From Bacteroidetes bacterium GWF2_43_63 (lineage in GTDB: Bacteria > Bacteroidota > Bacteroidia > Bacteroidales > DTU049), in NCBI GenBank assembly GCA_001769275.1, contig MEOQ01000050.1, forward strand, positions 62,001-126,000: a stretch of DNA of 64,000 nt, given 5' to 3'. Made by a program: the position numbers and the translations under genes. The notes beneath the pieces are model-generated. The model was not told where the DNA came from and searched no databases. It was given only the letters and a program-made list of their open reading frames with translations. Below, piece after piece: positions 17,516 to 25,968 of the stretch (the first letter of the stretch is position 1; each line of letters starts with the position of its first letter).

Positions 17516-18319
17516 ATGGCCGAAGAAAATATTATTCCTGAAGTCCCGGAAACACCAGTAGCTCCTCCCGCAGAGCAGACTACTGATCCAGCTGCCGAAC
17601 TTATTGAAGCGGTAAACGCCAATAATCCCGATCAGCCGGTTTCAACACCAGAGGAAGCTATCGCCGCCGCTGTTGTTATTCTGAAGGATGCAATGAGTTA
17701 TCGCCAGCGCACCAGCGCGGTGAACGAAAAGATTTCGGAGGTTATGAGCTCACATCCCGAATTTGCCGGCATGTTACAGATGCTTATTAAAGGTGCGCCA
17801 CTTCGTGCTGCCATTGCCGCATACTTTGAACCCGAGGATCTTGTTCCTCAGCCCGGTGATGAGGATGAATCTGCATATCAGTCAGCAATGAGTGATCGTC
17901 AGAAACGTAGCTCCGAAGCAAAAGCCTTTAATGAGGAATTCGGCAAGAATCAGGAGATGACAAAAGCCGAGTGGGAAAAATTTAAAGCTGAAAACAATGT
18001 TTCTGAGGAAGAAGCCGAACAGCTGTTGGCAGAGATCGAATCAGTTGCCAATGATATGTTCAATGGAAAACTCTCAGGGAAGGTCCTGGGGATGGTCCAC
18101 AAGTCTATGAATTTCGAAAAGGCTCTGGCTGATGCCGCTGAATCCGGCAAGGCTGAAGGCGCCGCTGAGAAAATTACCATGACAAAGGAAACCGTCGGAG
18201 ATGGGATGCCTGATAATACTGGCGTGTCCGGTGATGATGGCGCTATGGGTGAGAAAAAAAATAAATCAGCTATTGTCACTCGACTTGAGGAAATGGCCAA
18301 AAAGAAAGACAATTTTTAA
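17516..18319 (+). CDS. Capsid scaffold protein candidate
   Basis: A 267-residue, acidic, Ala/Glu-rich and largely helical protein with a Pro-rich disordered N-terminus (about 1-45) and a basic C-terminal end (KKNKSAIVTRLEEMAKKKDN). Composition, size and position 22 bases before the major capsid gene are those of phage scaffold proteins, which act inside the procapsid through a basic C-terminal helix. No protease domain was seen. The call rests on context and composition, not on a recognised motif. Confidence 0.65.
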   Translation: MAEENIIPEVPETPVAPPAEQTTDPAAELIEAVNANNPDQPVSTPEEAIAAAVVILKDAMSYRQRTSAVNEKISEVMSSHPEFAGMLQMLIKGAPLRAAIAAYFEPEDLVPQPGDEDESAYQSAMSDRQKRSSEAKAFNEEFGKNQEMTKAEWEKFKAENNVSEEEAEQLLAEIESVANDMFNGKLSGKVLGMVHKSMNFEKALADAAESGKAEGAAEKITMTKETVGDGMPDNTGVSGDDGAMGEKKNKSAIVTRLEEMAKKKDNF

Positions 18320-18341
18320 CGAAACCAAAAAAACCAAAAAT

Positions 18342-19703
18342 ATGAAAAGTGTGAAAACCCTCTTTAAAAAATCGCCGATATTGTTTATGTTCGGCATTCT
18401 GATTGTCGCAGCTGTTGCGCTTTATTGCGCGTTGGCTGGAGGAAACGTAGTCGACACTACCGTTGTTACAGCAACAATAGTGCTGTCTGGAACACCGACT
18501 GAACAGGGTGTGCGTGACGCCGGATCTGATCTGGACATGAATTATGTGTCACAGCTGATTACCGAAATTAAGCCATCCAGAACGCCTCTTGATACACTGT
18601 TGCGATCTGTTAAGCCGGTGAAAATAGACTCATTTATTACAGAGTACTACACCGTTGATATGCGTTCGTTCAATACAACCATGACGCTTGAATATACAGC
18701 GCCAAACCCGCTTGTGAGAACAGCCGCGTTGACTGTGGCAAGTTCGGAAATGTTTGGCGCCCAGGACACAATTATTGTTCCAGCTGTTACCGGAGCCAAC
18801 ACGTCTGACGGAAAGCCGCTTGTTCTTTTTGTGACAGCTACAGGAGCCAATTCTGTTACCGTATATTCCATCAATGGTGCTGCAATCGTAGGTGGGGCAG
18901 ATGCCGGTAAGCCGGGTATTCCGACCATTCCTAATGGAACCGTTCTACGAAGAATGGGTAATGCAATGAATGAGCTCGACATGCAGGCTCCAGTTATTTC
19001 ACAGCTCCCCGATAAAGAGAGTAACTACTGTCAGATCTTCATGTCTCAGATCGAGGAAGGCACTTTTCAGAAGATCAATAAAAAAGAAGTGAATTGGGGT
19101 TTTGCAGACTTTGATCGCATGAGCCTTGTTGATATGAAGCTTGCTATCGAAATGTCGTATCTGGGTGGATTTAAAAACAAATTCAGGTATCCGGCAACTG
19201 GCAAAGATCATTACATGTGTGGTGGTATTTTTAGATCAGGAATTCAACAGCTCAGTACGGCCGCTAATAACACCATCTCAACCCCCGATTATACCGGATG
19301 GATGAAAACATTATTCACTGGCAACGGTGGAAGTGAAACCAGATATGTGTTTACCGGAAGCGAGTTCATGTATTACATGCAGCTTGTTGACGAAGTAAGT
19401 AAACAATTAAATGCAAATTCGACTGAGGTTAAATTCGGAATCACATTCACTAAGATTGTTACCAATTTCGGAACACTTATGATCAATTATAATCATGTCA
19501 TGGATATGATTGGTTATGATCGCTACGCTCTCGCTCTTGATATGAATAATATCGAAAAGCACGAAAACATGGCAATCAACTCCGAAGATCTCGACCTCAA
19601 GGCTGCCGGTATTCGCAGAGCAGATGCCAAGGTTATTACCGAAGCTTCCTGCCCGATTGTTCGCTATCCGGAAACACACGCTTTGTTATACGTTAAACAG
19701 TAA
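18342..19703 (+). CDS. Major capsid protein
   Basis: A 453-residue protein after the scaffold and before a strong terminator, the position expected for the HK97-fold shell protein. The ATG at 18342 follows an A-rich leader (18321-18341). The body has the usual mix of beta segments with capsid-like LDTLLRSVKPVKIDSF, DRMSLVDMKLAIEMSYLGGF and MINYNHVMDMIGYDRYALALD. Unusual is a basic then hydrophobic N-terminus (residues about 11-34, PILFMFGILIVAAVALYCAL) that looks like a membrane or signal segment; it may be cleaved during maturation. Assignment is by context and architecture. Confidence 0.78.
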   Translation: MKSVKTLFKKSPILFMFGILIVAAVALYCALAGGNVVDTTVVTATIVLSGTPTEQGVRDAGSDLDMNYVSQLITEIKPSRTPLDTLLRSVKPVKIDSFITEYYTVDMRSFNTTMTLEYTAPNPLVRTAALTVASSEMFGAQDTIIVPAVTGANTSDGKPLVLFVTATGANSVTVYSINGAAIVGGADAGKPGIPTIPNGTVLRRMGNAMNELDMQAPVISQLPDKESNYCQIFMSQIEEGTFQKINKKEVNWGFADFDRMSLVDMKLAIEMSYLGGFKNKFRYPATGKDHYMCGGIFRSGIQQLSTAANNTISTPDYTGWMKTLFTGNGGSETRYVFTGSEFMYYMQLVDEVSKQLNANSTEVKFGITFTKIVTNFGTLMINYNHVMDMIGYDRYALALDMNNIEKHENMAINSEDLDLKAAGIRRADAKVITEASCPIVRYPETHALLYVKQ

Positions 19704-19723
19704 TTTTTGCTTCCAATCAAAAT

Positions 19724-19756
19724 AAAAGGGGTGGGCCTGGCCCCACTCCTTTTTTT
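19724..19756 (+). terminator. Intrinsic terminator after major capsid gene
   Basis: AAAAGGGGTGGG pairs with CCCACTCCTTTT (one G-U pair) followed by seven Ts. It would reduce read-through from the highly expressed capsid gene into downstream genes. Confidence 0.85.
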
Positions 19757-19781
19757 GTAAAAATCACCAAAGAAATCCCAA

Positions 19782-20381
19782 ATGAAAAACAAAATAACGA
19801 AAGAGTACGCGTCGATGGATAATGTGACTCTTGTTTGCGATGGTAAAAGCTTGTCATTTTATCGCCCGAGCAAAGACAGTAATTATTATTTTATTACTGC
19901 GGATGTTGATGAACAGAAGGAAATTGAAACACATCCATGGTTTATAAGTGGGGTAATCTGGTTATTGTCGGCTGTTGTTGCGGTGGCTACAAGCATTACC
20001 ACCAATGAAGGCGATTCAGAAACCGAAACCCAGACCGAGGAAGTTATTACAGATAGCGACTCCGCTAATGAAGCTGAAACCTCAGACGAGGAAATAATAG
20101 AAATAATAACGGAATCCGATGCCGTCAATGAAGCCGATGCTTCAACCGAGGAAGTTATTTCCGAGGGTGATCCTGCCGAGGAAACGGTAGTAACTGAAAC
20201 ACCAACCGAGGAAGTTGCGACTGAAGAAATCGACGAGGAACTTCTTGCGGTAACATCGACACAAAAGGCATCCATATATCTTGCCGGTAAAGGCATTGAT
20301 ATGAGTAATGTTGGTAAGAAAAAAGAAGATGTGCTTGCTGTTGCCATTGCTCATAAAATCACTTTCCCAAACTGGATATAA
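19782..20381 (+). CDS. Acidic repeat protein, virion-associated candidate
   Basis: A 199-residue protein in three parts: a folded N-terminus (about 1-45), a hydrophobic segment (about 48-68, PWFISGVIWLLSAVVAVATS), then a very acidic region with imperfect units of the form TEEVI-(T/S)-(D/E)-x-D-x-x-NEA (about 75-155), and a small C-terminal domain (about 160-199). It may be a head-associated protein given its place after the capsid gene. No family recognised. Confidence 0.5.
   Translation: MKNKITKEYASMDNVTLVCDGKSLSFYRPSKDSNYYFITADVDEQKEIETHPWFISGVIWLLSAVVAVATSITTNEGDSETETQTEEVITDSDSANEAETSDEEIIEIITESDAVNEADASTEEVISEGDPAEETVVTETPTEEVATEEIDEELLAVTSTQKASIYLAGKGIDMSNVGKKKEDVLAVAIAHKITFPNWI
20034..20217 (+). 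repeat. In-gene direct repeats encoding acidic TEEV units
   Basis: ACCGAGGAAGTTATT occurs exactly at 20034 and 20145, and its first 13 bases recur at 20205. More degenerate copies lie between. The spacing is irregular, so they look like decayed internal duplications able to change copy number. Confidence 0.6.
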
Positions 20382-20384
20382 ACC

Positions 20385-21338
20385 ATGGAAAAAGTTGATA
20401 TCATTAAATTCAAGGCGAGAGCCAATGATTCGGTTGCCACGCCACGCGGAGACTACTACTATGTATTTATTGACGCCGATGGCGTAGTCAAGGCGAAAAA
20501 ACCTGATGGACGTACCGTTGTTTTAATTGAAGATACTCAAAATCGTTATTACCATGCTGTTAGAACTGTTGGGATTTCTGCAGCAACAAAGGTTGCCGAC
20601 GTTATAGGGTGGGCGAGTGCATTCAGCACTGGTATTACAAAGAGCATTGTAACTCAAACAACCGATACAATTACATTTTTGAGTACAACCGAAGTAAGTG
20701 AAACACTATACACTCACGCTACTCTCGCCGGTACAAATAGTGGTGATGATGGCACATACGAAATCATATCCGTGAATTGCGCCGGGGTTGCTCCCAATTT
20801 TACAACTACCATTGTTGTTGACGCAGTAATGACTGGAGGCACAACAGCTGGAACTTGTAAGCTGAATACTGCTTGCTTTAATCCAAAAACTGAAAGCGCA
20901 ACAGGGCTTGCTCGAGGAGACAAATTGCAAATCACAAAAACTGGCGATGCTGCGACTGTGGTTTATGCTTTTAATGCTGAATCAATAGTTAGTGATGAGA
21001 ATGTTGTCGACCTTGATGATACAGCTCTATTGACCGAATATGACGCTGATGCTCAATACACAATTTATCTGAATAACATTGAGGTCAATCACATGTTTAA
21101 TTCATGGTTTTTAAGAACAGAAATTTACGACATTGATTCAAAAGCTCCATCACTTAATCAAAGCGATTTAAACACGGCCGTGATTTCTTCTAATGAATTT
21201 CAGATTGGAGACAGGGTTTCTGTATTCATTGAAAAATTAGGCGAAAGCGAGTCTAGTGTTGTTGCGGAAGGCGGTAATACTGATTATGTCCCGCCCCCAG
21301 CAATGGATGATCCCGGTAGGCCAATTCCAGTAAACTAA
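20385..21338 (+). CDS. Structural (fibre-like) protein A
   Basis: A 317-residue Thr/Ala/Gly-rich protein. Its first 50 residues (DIIKFKARANDSVATPRGD, then VFIDADGVVK) are homologous to the start of the next gene, so this is probably a virion-docking module. The middle has alternating beta strands typical of fibre or decoration proteins, and the end is Pro-rich. Exact place in the particle is unknown. Confidence 0.55.
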   Translation: MEKVDIIKFKARANDSVATPRGDYYYVFIDADGVVKAKKPDGRTVVLIEDTQNRYYHAVRTVGISAATKVADVIGWASAFSTGITKSIVTQTTDTITFLSTTEVSETLYTHATLAGTNSGDDGTYEIISVNCAGVAPNFTTTIVVDAVMTGGTTAGTCKLNTACFNPKTESATGLARGDKLQITKTGDAATVVYAFNAESIVSDENVVDLDDTALLTEYDADAQYTIYLNNIEVNHMFNSWFLRTEIYDIDSKAPSLNQSDLNTAVISSNEFQIGDRVSVFIEKLGESESSVVAEGGNTDYVPPPAMDDPGRPIPVN

Positions 21339-21361
21339 CAAAAACCAAAAAACCAAAAAAT

Positions 21362-22390
21362 ATGCCTTTCTGGACAAAAAAAATCAAATTCTACCCGGTT
21401 GCAGCAGCATCCGTTGAAACCCCACGCGGTGGTACTGTCATGCTTTTCGTCGATACAGACGGGAAATTTAAGTATAAAACCGACGCTGGCACTGTTATCA
21501 CCATTGATGACACCAATATTGCCGAAGCCATATTGAATGCGACCAATGCGTTTGCAGGCCAAAACTCATTTTCAAAACTAATTCAATTTGCCTCTGGCTC
21601 ATATGGTGTGACTGCTCTCTCTGGAGGTGGACAAGTTGGAGCAACACCACTGCCAGGATTGTTTAATTCCATTGGAGTTTGCGCTGCCTCCGGAGACAGT
21701 TGTATTTTGCCTGCAGCACTTGCCGGGAGCTATATGATTGTTGCCGTCTCAGAGGTCGTGGCAGACACGCCGCAGATTTACCCGGCTGTTGGTGAGCAGA
21801 TCGATGCTGCCGGTGCCAACATTCCCATTACAGTTGCCTCCGGAACAGTTGTAATGTTCTCATGCAACACTAATGGTAATTGGGTGTCCACATCTCTCTA
21901 CGACATTAATCACATCTACAACGCTATTAATACTGCGAAAACAGAGGCGAGGCCTTTTGTCGCTTATGTCGCTTCAATTGTCGACACTGCGTTAATTAGC
22001 ACAACCTCTGGTGTTATTGTTGTTGGTAAAACATATCAGATTGACTCACTTGTGGCGGGTGACGACTTTGCAAATGTTGGATACGTCTCAGCGGGAGTTC
22101 CATTTGTTGCAACCGACACAACCCCAACAGTATGGACAAATTCGACCGAAGTGTTTAATGTGACTGATTCTATACCAGTCGCAACCATTATCAATAATAC
22201 TCTTAGCGCACCTCCCGTTTGGGGAATTGACACCGCCACTGATAAAACCACGCTGACACTGGTTGGCGCGTTTACATCGGGAAAAACAATTGTAAGGGAT
22301 CACGCCCACACGATAGTTTCTGCGGATGAAATCACTTTTACGCCCGGCGGATTGAATGGTAAAATTCTGGAAGTCGTAGTTTATTACTAA
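21362..22390 (+). CDS. Structural (fibre-like) protein B
   Basis: A 342-residue Thr/Val/Gly-rich protein with the same N-terminal module as the gene before it (IKFYPVAAASVETPRGG, then LFVDTDGKFKYKT). The remainder is beta-rich and ends in a compact domain (HAHTIVSADEITFTPGGLNG). A 21-base A-rich leader (21341-21361) resembles that of the capsid gene, suggesting high expression. Likely an appendage or head decoration protein; receptor binding is possible but not shown. Confidence 0.55.
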   Translation: MPFWTKKIKFYPVAAASVETPRGGTVMLFVDTDGKFKYKTDAGTVITIDDTNIAEAILNATNAFAGQNSFSKLIQFASGSYGVTALSGGGQVGATPLPGLFNSIGVCAASGDSCILPAALAGSYMIVAVSEVVADTPQIYPAVGEQIDAAGANIPITVASGTVVMFSCNTNGNWVSTSLYDINHIYNAINTAKTEARPFVAYVASIVDTALISTTSGVIVVGKTYQIDSLVAGDDFANVGYVSAGVPFVATDTTPTVWTNSTEVFNVTDSIPVATIINNTLSAPPVWGIDTATDKTTLTLVGAFTSGKTIVRDHAHTIVSADEITFTPGGLNGKILEVVVYY

Positions 22391-22407
22391 ACAATAGCCC
22401 CTAAGCC

Positions 22408-23028
22408 ATGACCAGAGCAGATTTCATAACATACATCAAGAAATGCATGGATGAAGTAACCCCCTTTGACGAGACTGTCCAGGGGGTTACCACTCCACCT
22501 TTGCCGGTCTATACAATGATCGACAACAACATTGATGCGTGTATGCGCGAATACTGCCTTGCATCACCCATTCATAGATTGCCACTTACAAAGGTAACAT
22601 CACTTACCTATAATGCTGCAAAGGGCAGGATGGAGTGTAGCCTTGGCAAGGAATACCTGCGCTTCGCAAGAGCAGAATTTAATGCATGGCCGGTGCCGTG
22701 TGTAAAGGCGTTCGATGAACATGGCCCTGAGTTCAATCAGCTGTATTCAAAGTATTCAAAACCTACTGTAAAAAAGCCGCTCGCAGTTCTTGTGAAAAAC
22801 GATGCCGACGGGCTGGCCTTCCACTTCTATCCGTTTACCGCCACCTCTACGGGATCGTTTTACTACGTGCAAAACAATATGGGTGTTGATAAATATCTTG
22901 ACCATAACTATTGGGTTGCTGCGTGGCTCATCGCTTCGCGCACATTTGCAGCACTCGGAGACGCCAACTCTGAAAAAATTTGTTTCGAAAAGTACGCACA
23001 AAAGCTTCAACTTGAAAATGTAGTTTAA
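22408..23028 (+). CDS. Head-tail adaptor candidate
   Basis: A 206-residue protein with an N-terminal helix, a conserved RLPLTKVTSL block, an aromatic FYPFTAT segment and a C-terminal helix that ends in AAWLIASRTFAALGD. This layout resembles the gp4/gp6-type connector proteins of Bacteroidota podoviruses and crAss-like phages. The call is tentative and rests on layout and position between structural genes. Confidence 0.45.
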   Translation: MTRADFITYIKKCMDEVTPFDETVQGVTTPPLPVYTMIDNNIDACMREYCLASPIHRLPLTKVTSLTYNAAKGRMECSLGKEYLRFARAEFNAWPVPCVKAFDEHGPEFNQLYSKYSKPTVKKPLAVLVKNDADGLAFHFYPFTATSTGSFYYVQNNMGVDKYLDHNYWVAAWLIASRTFAALGDANSEKICFEKYAQKLQLENVV

Positions 23029-23029
23029 T

Positions 23030-23353
23030 ATGGATGCACTCGCTTTCAACATCATCACGACAATATTGCTTTCAATCTGTGGATTTTTTTTCGTTCGATA
23101 TATTGGCCGGCAGGATAAGAGAAACGACCGGAATGATATGGTCCAGCAACGGCAGGCCGACACAATGTCGAACATTAATGTCACTATCGGAAAGCTAAAC
23201 ACCACAATGGATGTTATTTTGAATGAGAGTGACAATCATAAAGGCAGGATTGACAGGTTGGACAGTGAGGTTAATAAACACGATCACCGCCTTGTTAGAC
23301 TGGAATCAGACTTTATAAATATACACGCCGCCCATGAAAAAAATCACAAATAA
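23030..23353 (+). CDS. Membrane-anchored coiled-coil protein
   Basis: A 107-residue protein with an N-terminal membrane helix (about 6-25) and a long charged coiled coil (about 35-105, with KLNTTMDVIL and RIDRLDSEVNKHDHRLVRLE). Its stop overlaps the start of the holin candidate by 20 bases. The topology is that of holin-accessory or spanin-like lysis proteins. Confidence 0.55.
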   Translation: MDALAFNIITTILLSICGFFFVRYIGRQDKRNDRNDMVQQRQADTMSNINVTIGKLNTTMDVILNESDNHKGRIDRLDSEVNKHDHRLVRLESDFINIHAAHEKNHK

Positions 23354-23570
23354 AATATTCGACCGGTTGAAAAATTGGGTCACAACCCTGATCGGCATTG
23401 CAATAATCTGTGTTGCGCATTACGCCTATTGGTTTATTGGCGTCGCTCAGATTGATTGGGTGGGGTTGACTGGAATAACCCTGCTTGGGATTATCATAAT
23501 GAACATGAAGGATGATTGGTTAAAGATGATTATTCAGGCTCTTATTGACAAATTCAATCCAAAACCATGA
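23334..23570 (+). CDS. Holin candidate
   Basis: A 78-residue protein with two hydrophobic helices (about 17-38 and 44-57), a basic start and a charged amphipathic end (KDDWLKMIIQALIDKFNPK). Size and topology fit a class II holin that would let the cytoplasmic amidase (8085) reach the wall. The overlap with the coiled-coil gene supports a lysis cassette, though the amidase is 14.5 kb away. Confidence 0.55.
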   Translation: MKKITNKIFDRLKNWVTTLIGIAIICVAHYAYWFIGVAQIDWVGLTGITLLGIIIMNMKDDWLKMIIQALIDKFNPKP

Positions 23571-24328
23571 AATGGCCCTATCCGGAATATCCGCTTGCGC
23601 TCGTAGGCGAGGCCGTCGAATATACGATGCCGAAAGACGAATTCGTTGCTGGCACGGTCGCAGCCATTGAGGATGTTGACGACTACGATTATGTAGTGTG
23701 GCGAATAGACCTCCCTATATCAACACTGCTGCAGTTAGCAACGGAGATGTCGGAGATTGTCTGCAAGGGAATTCCGACACCAGAGGGATTGGATTTCGAT
23801 GCATTCAGTATTGATGACACAAACACAACACTGCTTCCGGCATGGGTCAAGAAGTCAATGCGGGATATCAATAACATCCTGTTTGCCGTTAATAAGGACC
23901 TTAGTATAGCATCTGAATATAATACTGATCCTTATGGAATAATTGATGCTACAATTCCAACGGCAGTAACCGGAGGAACCGTTTATCTTATTGGGGTAAA
24001 TTACTATTATGCAACAGCCGACATCGCAGTAGTAATGCTGCCAGACACGCAGCTTGTACGACTCCCGGATAATTTTATTCCAACAGGAAAGGTTATTCAT
24101 TACATAAAAACCCCGGTAAGCCAGGGGCCATCCATCCAGGATGTGCGTCAGTCCATCATGGATTATTACATGAATAATCTACTGGTTGAATTTTACAGAC
24201 TGAGACCTGGCGCCATGTCAATTCTGCCGATATTCATGTCCGCAACTGAGGAAGCAAAGTCGGGAATCGGTCTGGTGAAATCTAAGCCGTTTCTGAAATC
24301 AACACATCTGAAAAGCCGTTGGCCTTAA
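23567..24328 (+). CDS. Hypothetical virion protein
   Basis: A 253-residue protein with no recognised domain. It has a beta-rich N-terminal half with acidic loops and a C-terminal helical part. It closes the rightward structural block, overlaps the holin gene by 4 bases, and its last 47 bases overlap the leftward DnaA-like gene tail to tail. Confidence 0.5.
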   Translation: MKWPYPEYPLALVGEAVEYTMPKDEFVAGTVAAIEDVDDYDYVVWRIDLPISTLLQLATEMSEIVCKGIPTPEGLDFDAFSIDDTNTTLLPAWVKKSMRDINNILFAVNKDLSIASEYNTDPYGIIDATIPTAVTGGTVYLIGVNYYYATADIAVVMLPDTQLVRLPDNFIPTGKVIHYIKTPVSQGPSIQDVRQSIMDYYMNNLLVEFYRLRPGAMSILPIFMSATEEAKSGIGLVKSKPFLKSTHLKSRWP

Positions 24329-24620
24329 TATCGACAATGGACCTTCTTTTAAGCTCATTGTAAATTGCCGCGAACGCAATGTTGGTTTCCCTCATGTTAT
24401 TCACTGATCTTCGGTTGTTGTAAAACGAGGTTCGATCAAGATCGTAACGCTTCATAAGCTTTGTTCTGTCGGCCTTTACAAGTTCGTCGATGATCGTGGT
24501 CGTTATCTGCCGGGGAATCAAATAAACATTCATGCGGGTCCTTTGTTTAATCATTGCCGGCTTTACACCATAGCGATCACATACATTTTTCTCGACAATT
24601 TCGATGATTGTAGCATTCAT
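24282..24620 (-). CDS. Free-standing DnaA domain IV-like DNA-binding protein
   Basis: A 112-residue protein aligned with the C-terminal origin-binding domain of DnaA: VCDRYGVKPAMIKQRTR, then a conserved PRQI start of helix, and a YDLDRTSFYNNRRSV stretch in the place of DnaA GRDHTTVxHA. It lacks the AAA+ domain. Bacteroidota phages often carry such domains beside a DnaC-like loader. It probably marks the phage origin or competes with host DnaA. A CAGGAGG precedes the ATG. It ends inside the convergent structural gene. Confidence 0.65.
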   Translation of the reverse strand: MNATIIEIVEKNVCDRYGVKPAMIKQRTRMNVYLIPRQITTTIIDELVKADRTKLMKRYDLDRTSFYNNRRSVNNMRETNIAFAAIYNELKRRSIVDIKANGFSDVLISETA

Positions 24621-25276
24621 TATAACCTCCTGTCTTTACCTTCGATGTTTTTAATATTGAACATTTCGTGAACGCGGCTATACACGCGCGCTCCATAGTG
24701 CATGTCAATGCTTTTCAAGTTTTTTAAATTGGTAGTGACATGCATAACCTTCCCGGTCCTGACATAGTAATTATACCGGAGTTCAAGCATGTTCTGAATA
24801 ACATTCTGCACATTGCCATAGTGACTGGCATCGTGTTTTTCGCTGAGCTCATCCAGTACGATCACTCCAAATTCATACGGAGAAAGTCCCTCCGGTCCCT
24901 TGTTTTGATAGATATTAAGCAAGTCGATACAACTTACTATTTTCTCAGGTTGATACGATACGGGGCTTGTTATGCCCGAAAAACAAGTCAGCGGGAATGA
25001 CTTGCCAACCCCACAGTCTCCTCTCAGCATAATTCCCTTGTATAGATCTCCCGGAAAACTTTCATCCCTCGCAAAATACAGAGCCAGATACTCAAAGAGT
25101 TTTTCATTATCACTGTCGATGACAAACTTTCGTCCACGTCTCGCCAATAGATCAACACCTCTCTTTATAGCCTTTTGTAAAACCTCCTCGACCGGAAGTT
25201 TTACGGTTTGGGAAGCTGTAACGGATGGCCCCGCATCCATTACCCGCATCATAATATCACTGAAGCTTTCTGTCAT
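24620..25276 (-). CDS. DnaC-like helicase loader ATPase
   Basis: A 218-residue AAA+ protein. Walker A GDCGVGKS is at 86-93, Walker B VIVLDE at 138-143, and a sensor-like TTNL follows near 183. It would load the replicative helicase at the phage origin. Its stop overlaps the DnaA-like gene by one base, and it follows the initiator gene by two bases, so all three form a replication operon. Confidence 0.82.
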   Translation of the reverse strand: MTESFSDIMMRVMDAGPSVTASQTVKLPVEEVLQKAIKRGVDLLARRGRKFVIDSDNEKLFEYLALYFARDESFPGDLYKGIMLRGDCGVGKSFPLTCFSGITSPVSYQPEKIVSCIDLLNIYQNKGPEGLSPYEFGVIVLDELSEKHDASHYGNVQNVIQNMLELRYNYYVRTGKVMHVTTNLKNLKSIDMHYGARVYSRVHEMFNIKNIEGKDRRL

Positions 25277-25278
25277 GG

Positions 25279-25968
25279 CTATCTTTCTGCGTCAAACTCA
25301 GCGGCCTCCATGGGAACAACAATCTTCGCATTAAGCCATTTTTGCAATATGTCTGGCCGTGTAAAGAATTCGGGAGTCAGATATTTAAAGTTATTTTTTC
25401 GATGGAATTCATCGGCAACTGCATTCTCAAATGCTTTTTCAAAATCCGCTCCGGTAAAACCATCCTTAATTCTCGCGTTGAATTGAGCCATAACCTTATT
25501 TGTTTTCTGGAATCTGCATCCCAAGCGACTGTTGATGTAAGAAATATAGGTTTCGCAAGCATCTTCCTTGATCGGATCTTTTGTCTCTGCCGGCACTACC
25601 TTTTTTACTGGCGCCTGTTCCGGTGTTTCAATATCAGCCTTATCGATATTCGGGTAACGGCATTTCGGCCGGTCAATTCTTTGGTGCTTGTCCCAGTTCT
25701 TAACCTTGAGATACTCTTTACCCTGAGCCTTATAGATCACAACAAGGTCGTTGTCCACCAACTCCTGTATGTAGGTCTCTATCTCCTCGAAGGACATATT
25801 GTCTCCCGGAAAGATCTCCATTTTGATTGTTTTTGTAGCGTGTGGATGCACGCCATTGTCGTCGCAGAAATTCCACAGGCCGACAAATAGAAGTCGGGCC
25901 GCTAAGGTGCAGGAGGTAATATCCTCGCTGATCCAAAATTCAGGCTTAATCATTCGTGCTCTCGCCAT
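25279..25968 (-). CDS. Phage replication initiator with conserved phage C-terminus
   Basis: A 229-residue protein: an N-terminal winged-helix region (MIKPEFWISEDITSCTLAAR, LWNFCDDNGVHPH, VKNWDKHQRIDRP) and a C-terminal Phg_2220_C-like domain (about 145-215, INSRLGCRFQKTNK, then NNFKYLTPEFFTRPDILQKW). DnaD/DnaB-like proteins of this type recruit the loader and helicase. It overlaps the end of the SNF2 gene by 23 bases. Confidence 0.75.
   Translation of the reverse strand: MARARMIKPEFWISEDITSCTLAARLLFVGLWNFCDDNGVHPHATKTIKMEIFPGDNMSFEEIETYIQELVDNDLVVIYKAQGKEYLKVKNWDKHQRIDRPKCRYPNIDKADIETPEQAPVKKVVPAETKDPIKEDACETYISYINSRLGCRFQKTNKVMAQFNARIKDGFTGADFEKAFENAVADEFHRKNNFKYLTPEFFTRPDILQKWLNAKIVVPMEAAEFDAER

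Noticed and set aside
19886-20347. 153-codon Ser/Val-rich minus-strand frame
   Set aside because: It is the complement of the acidic repeat region, and repeats keep the frame open. No start signal or promoter.
25342-25890. 182-codon plus-strand frame opposite the replication initiator
   Set aside because: The minus-strand gene has clear domain motifs. The plus frame has none.
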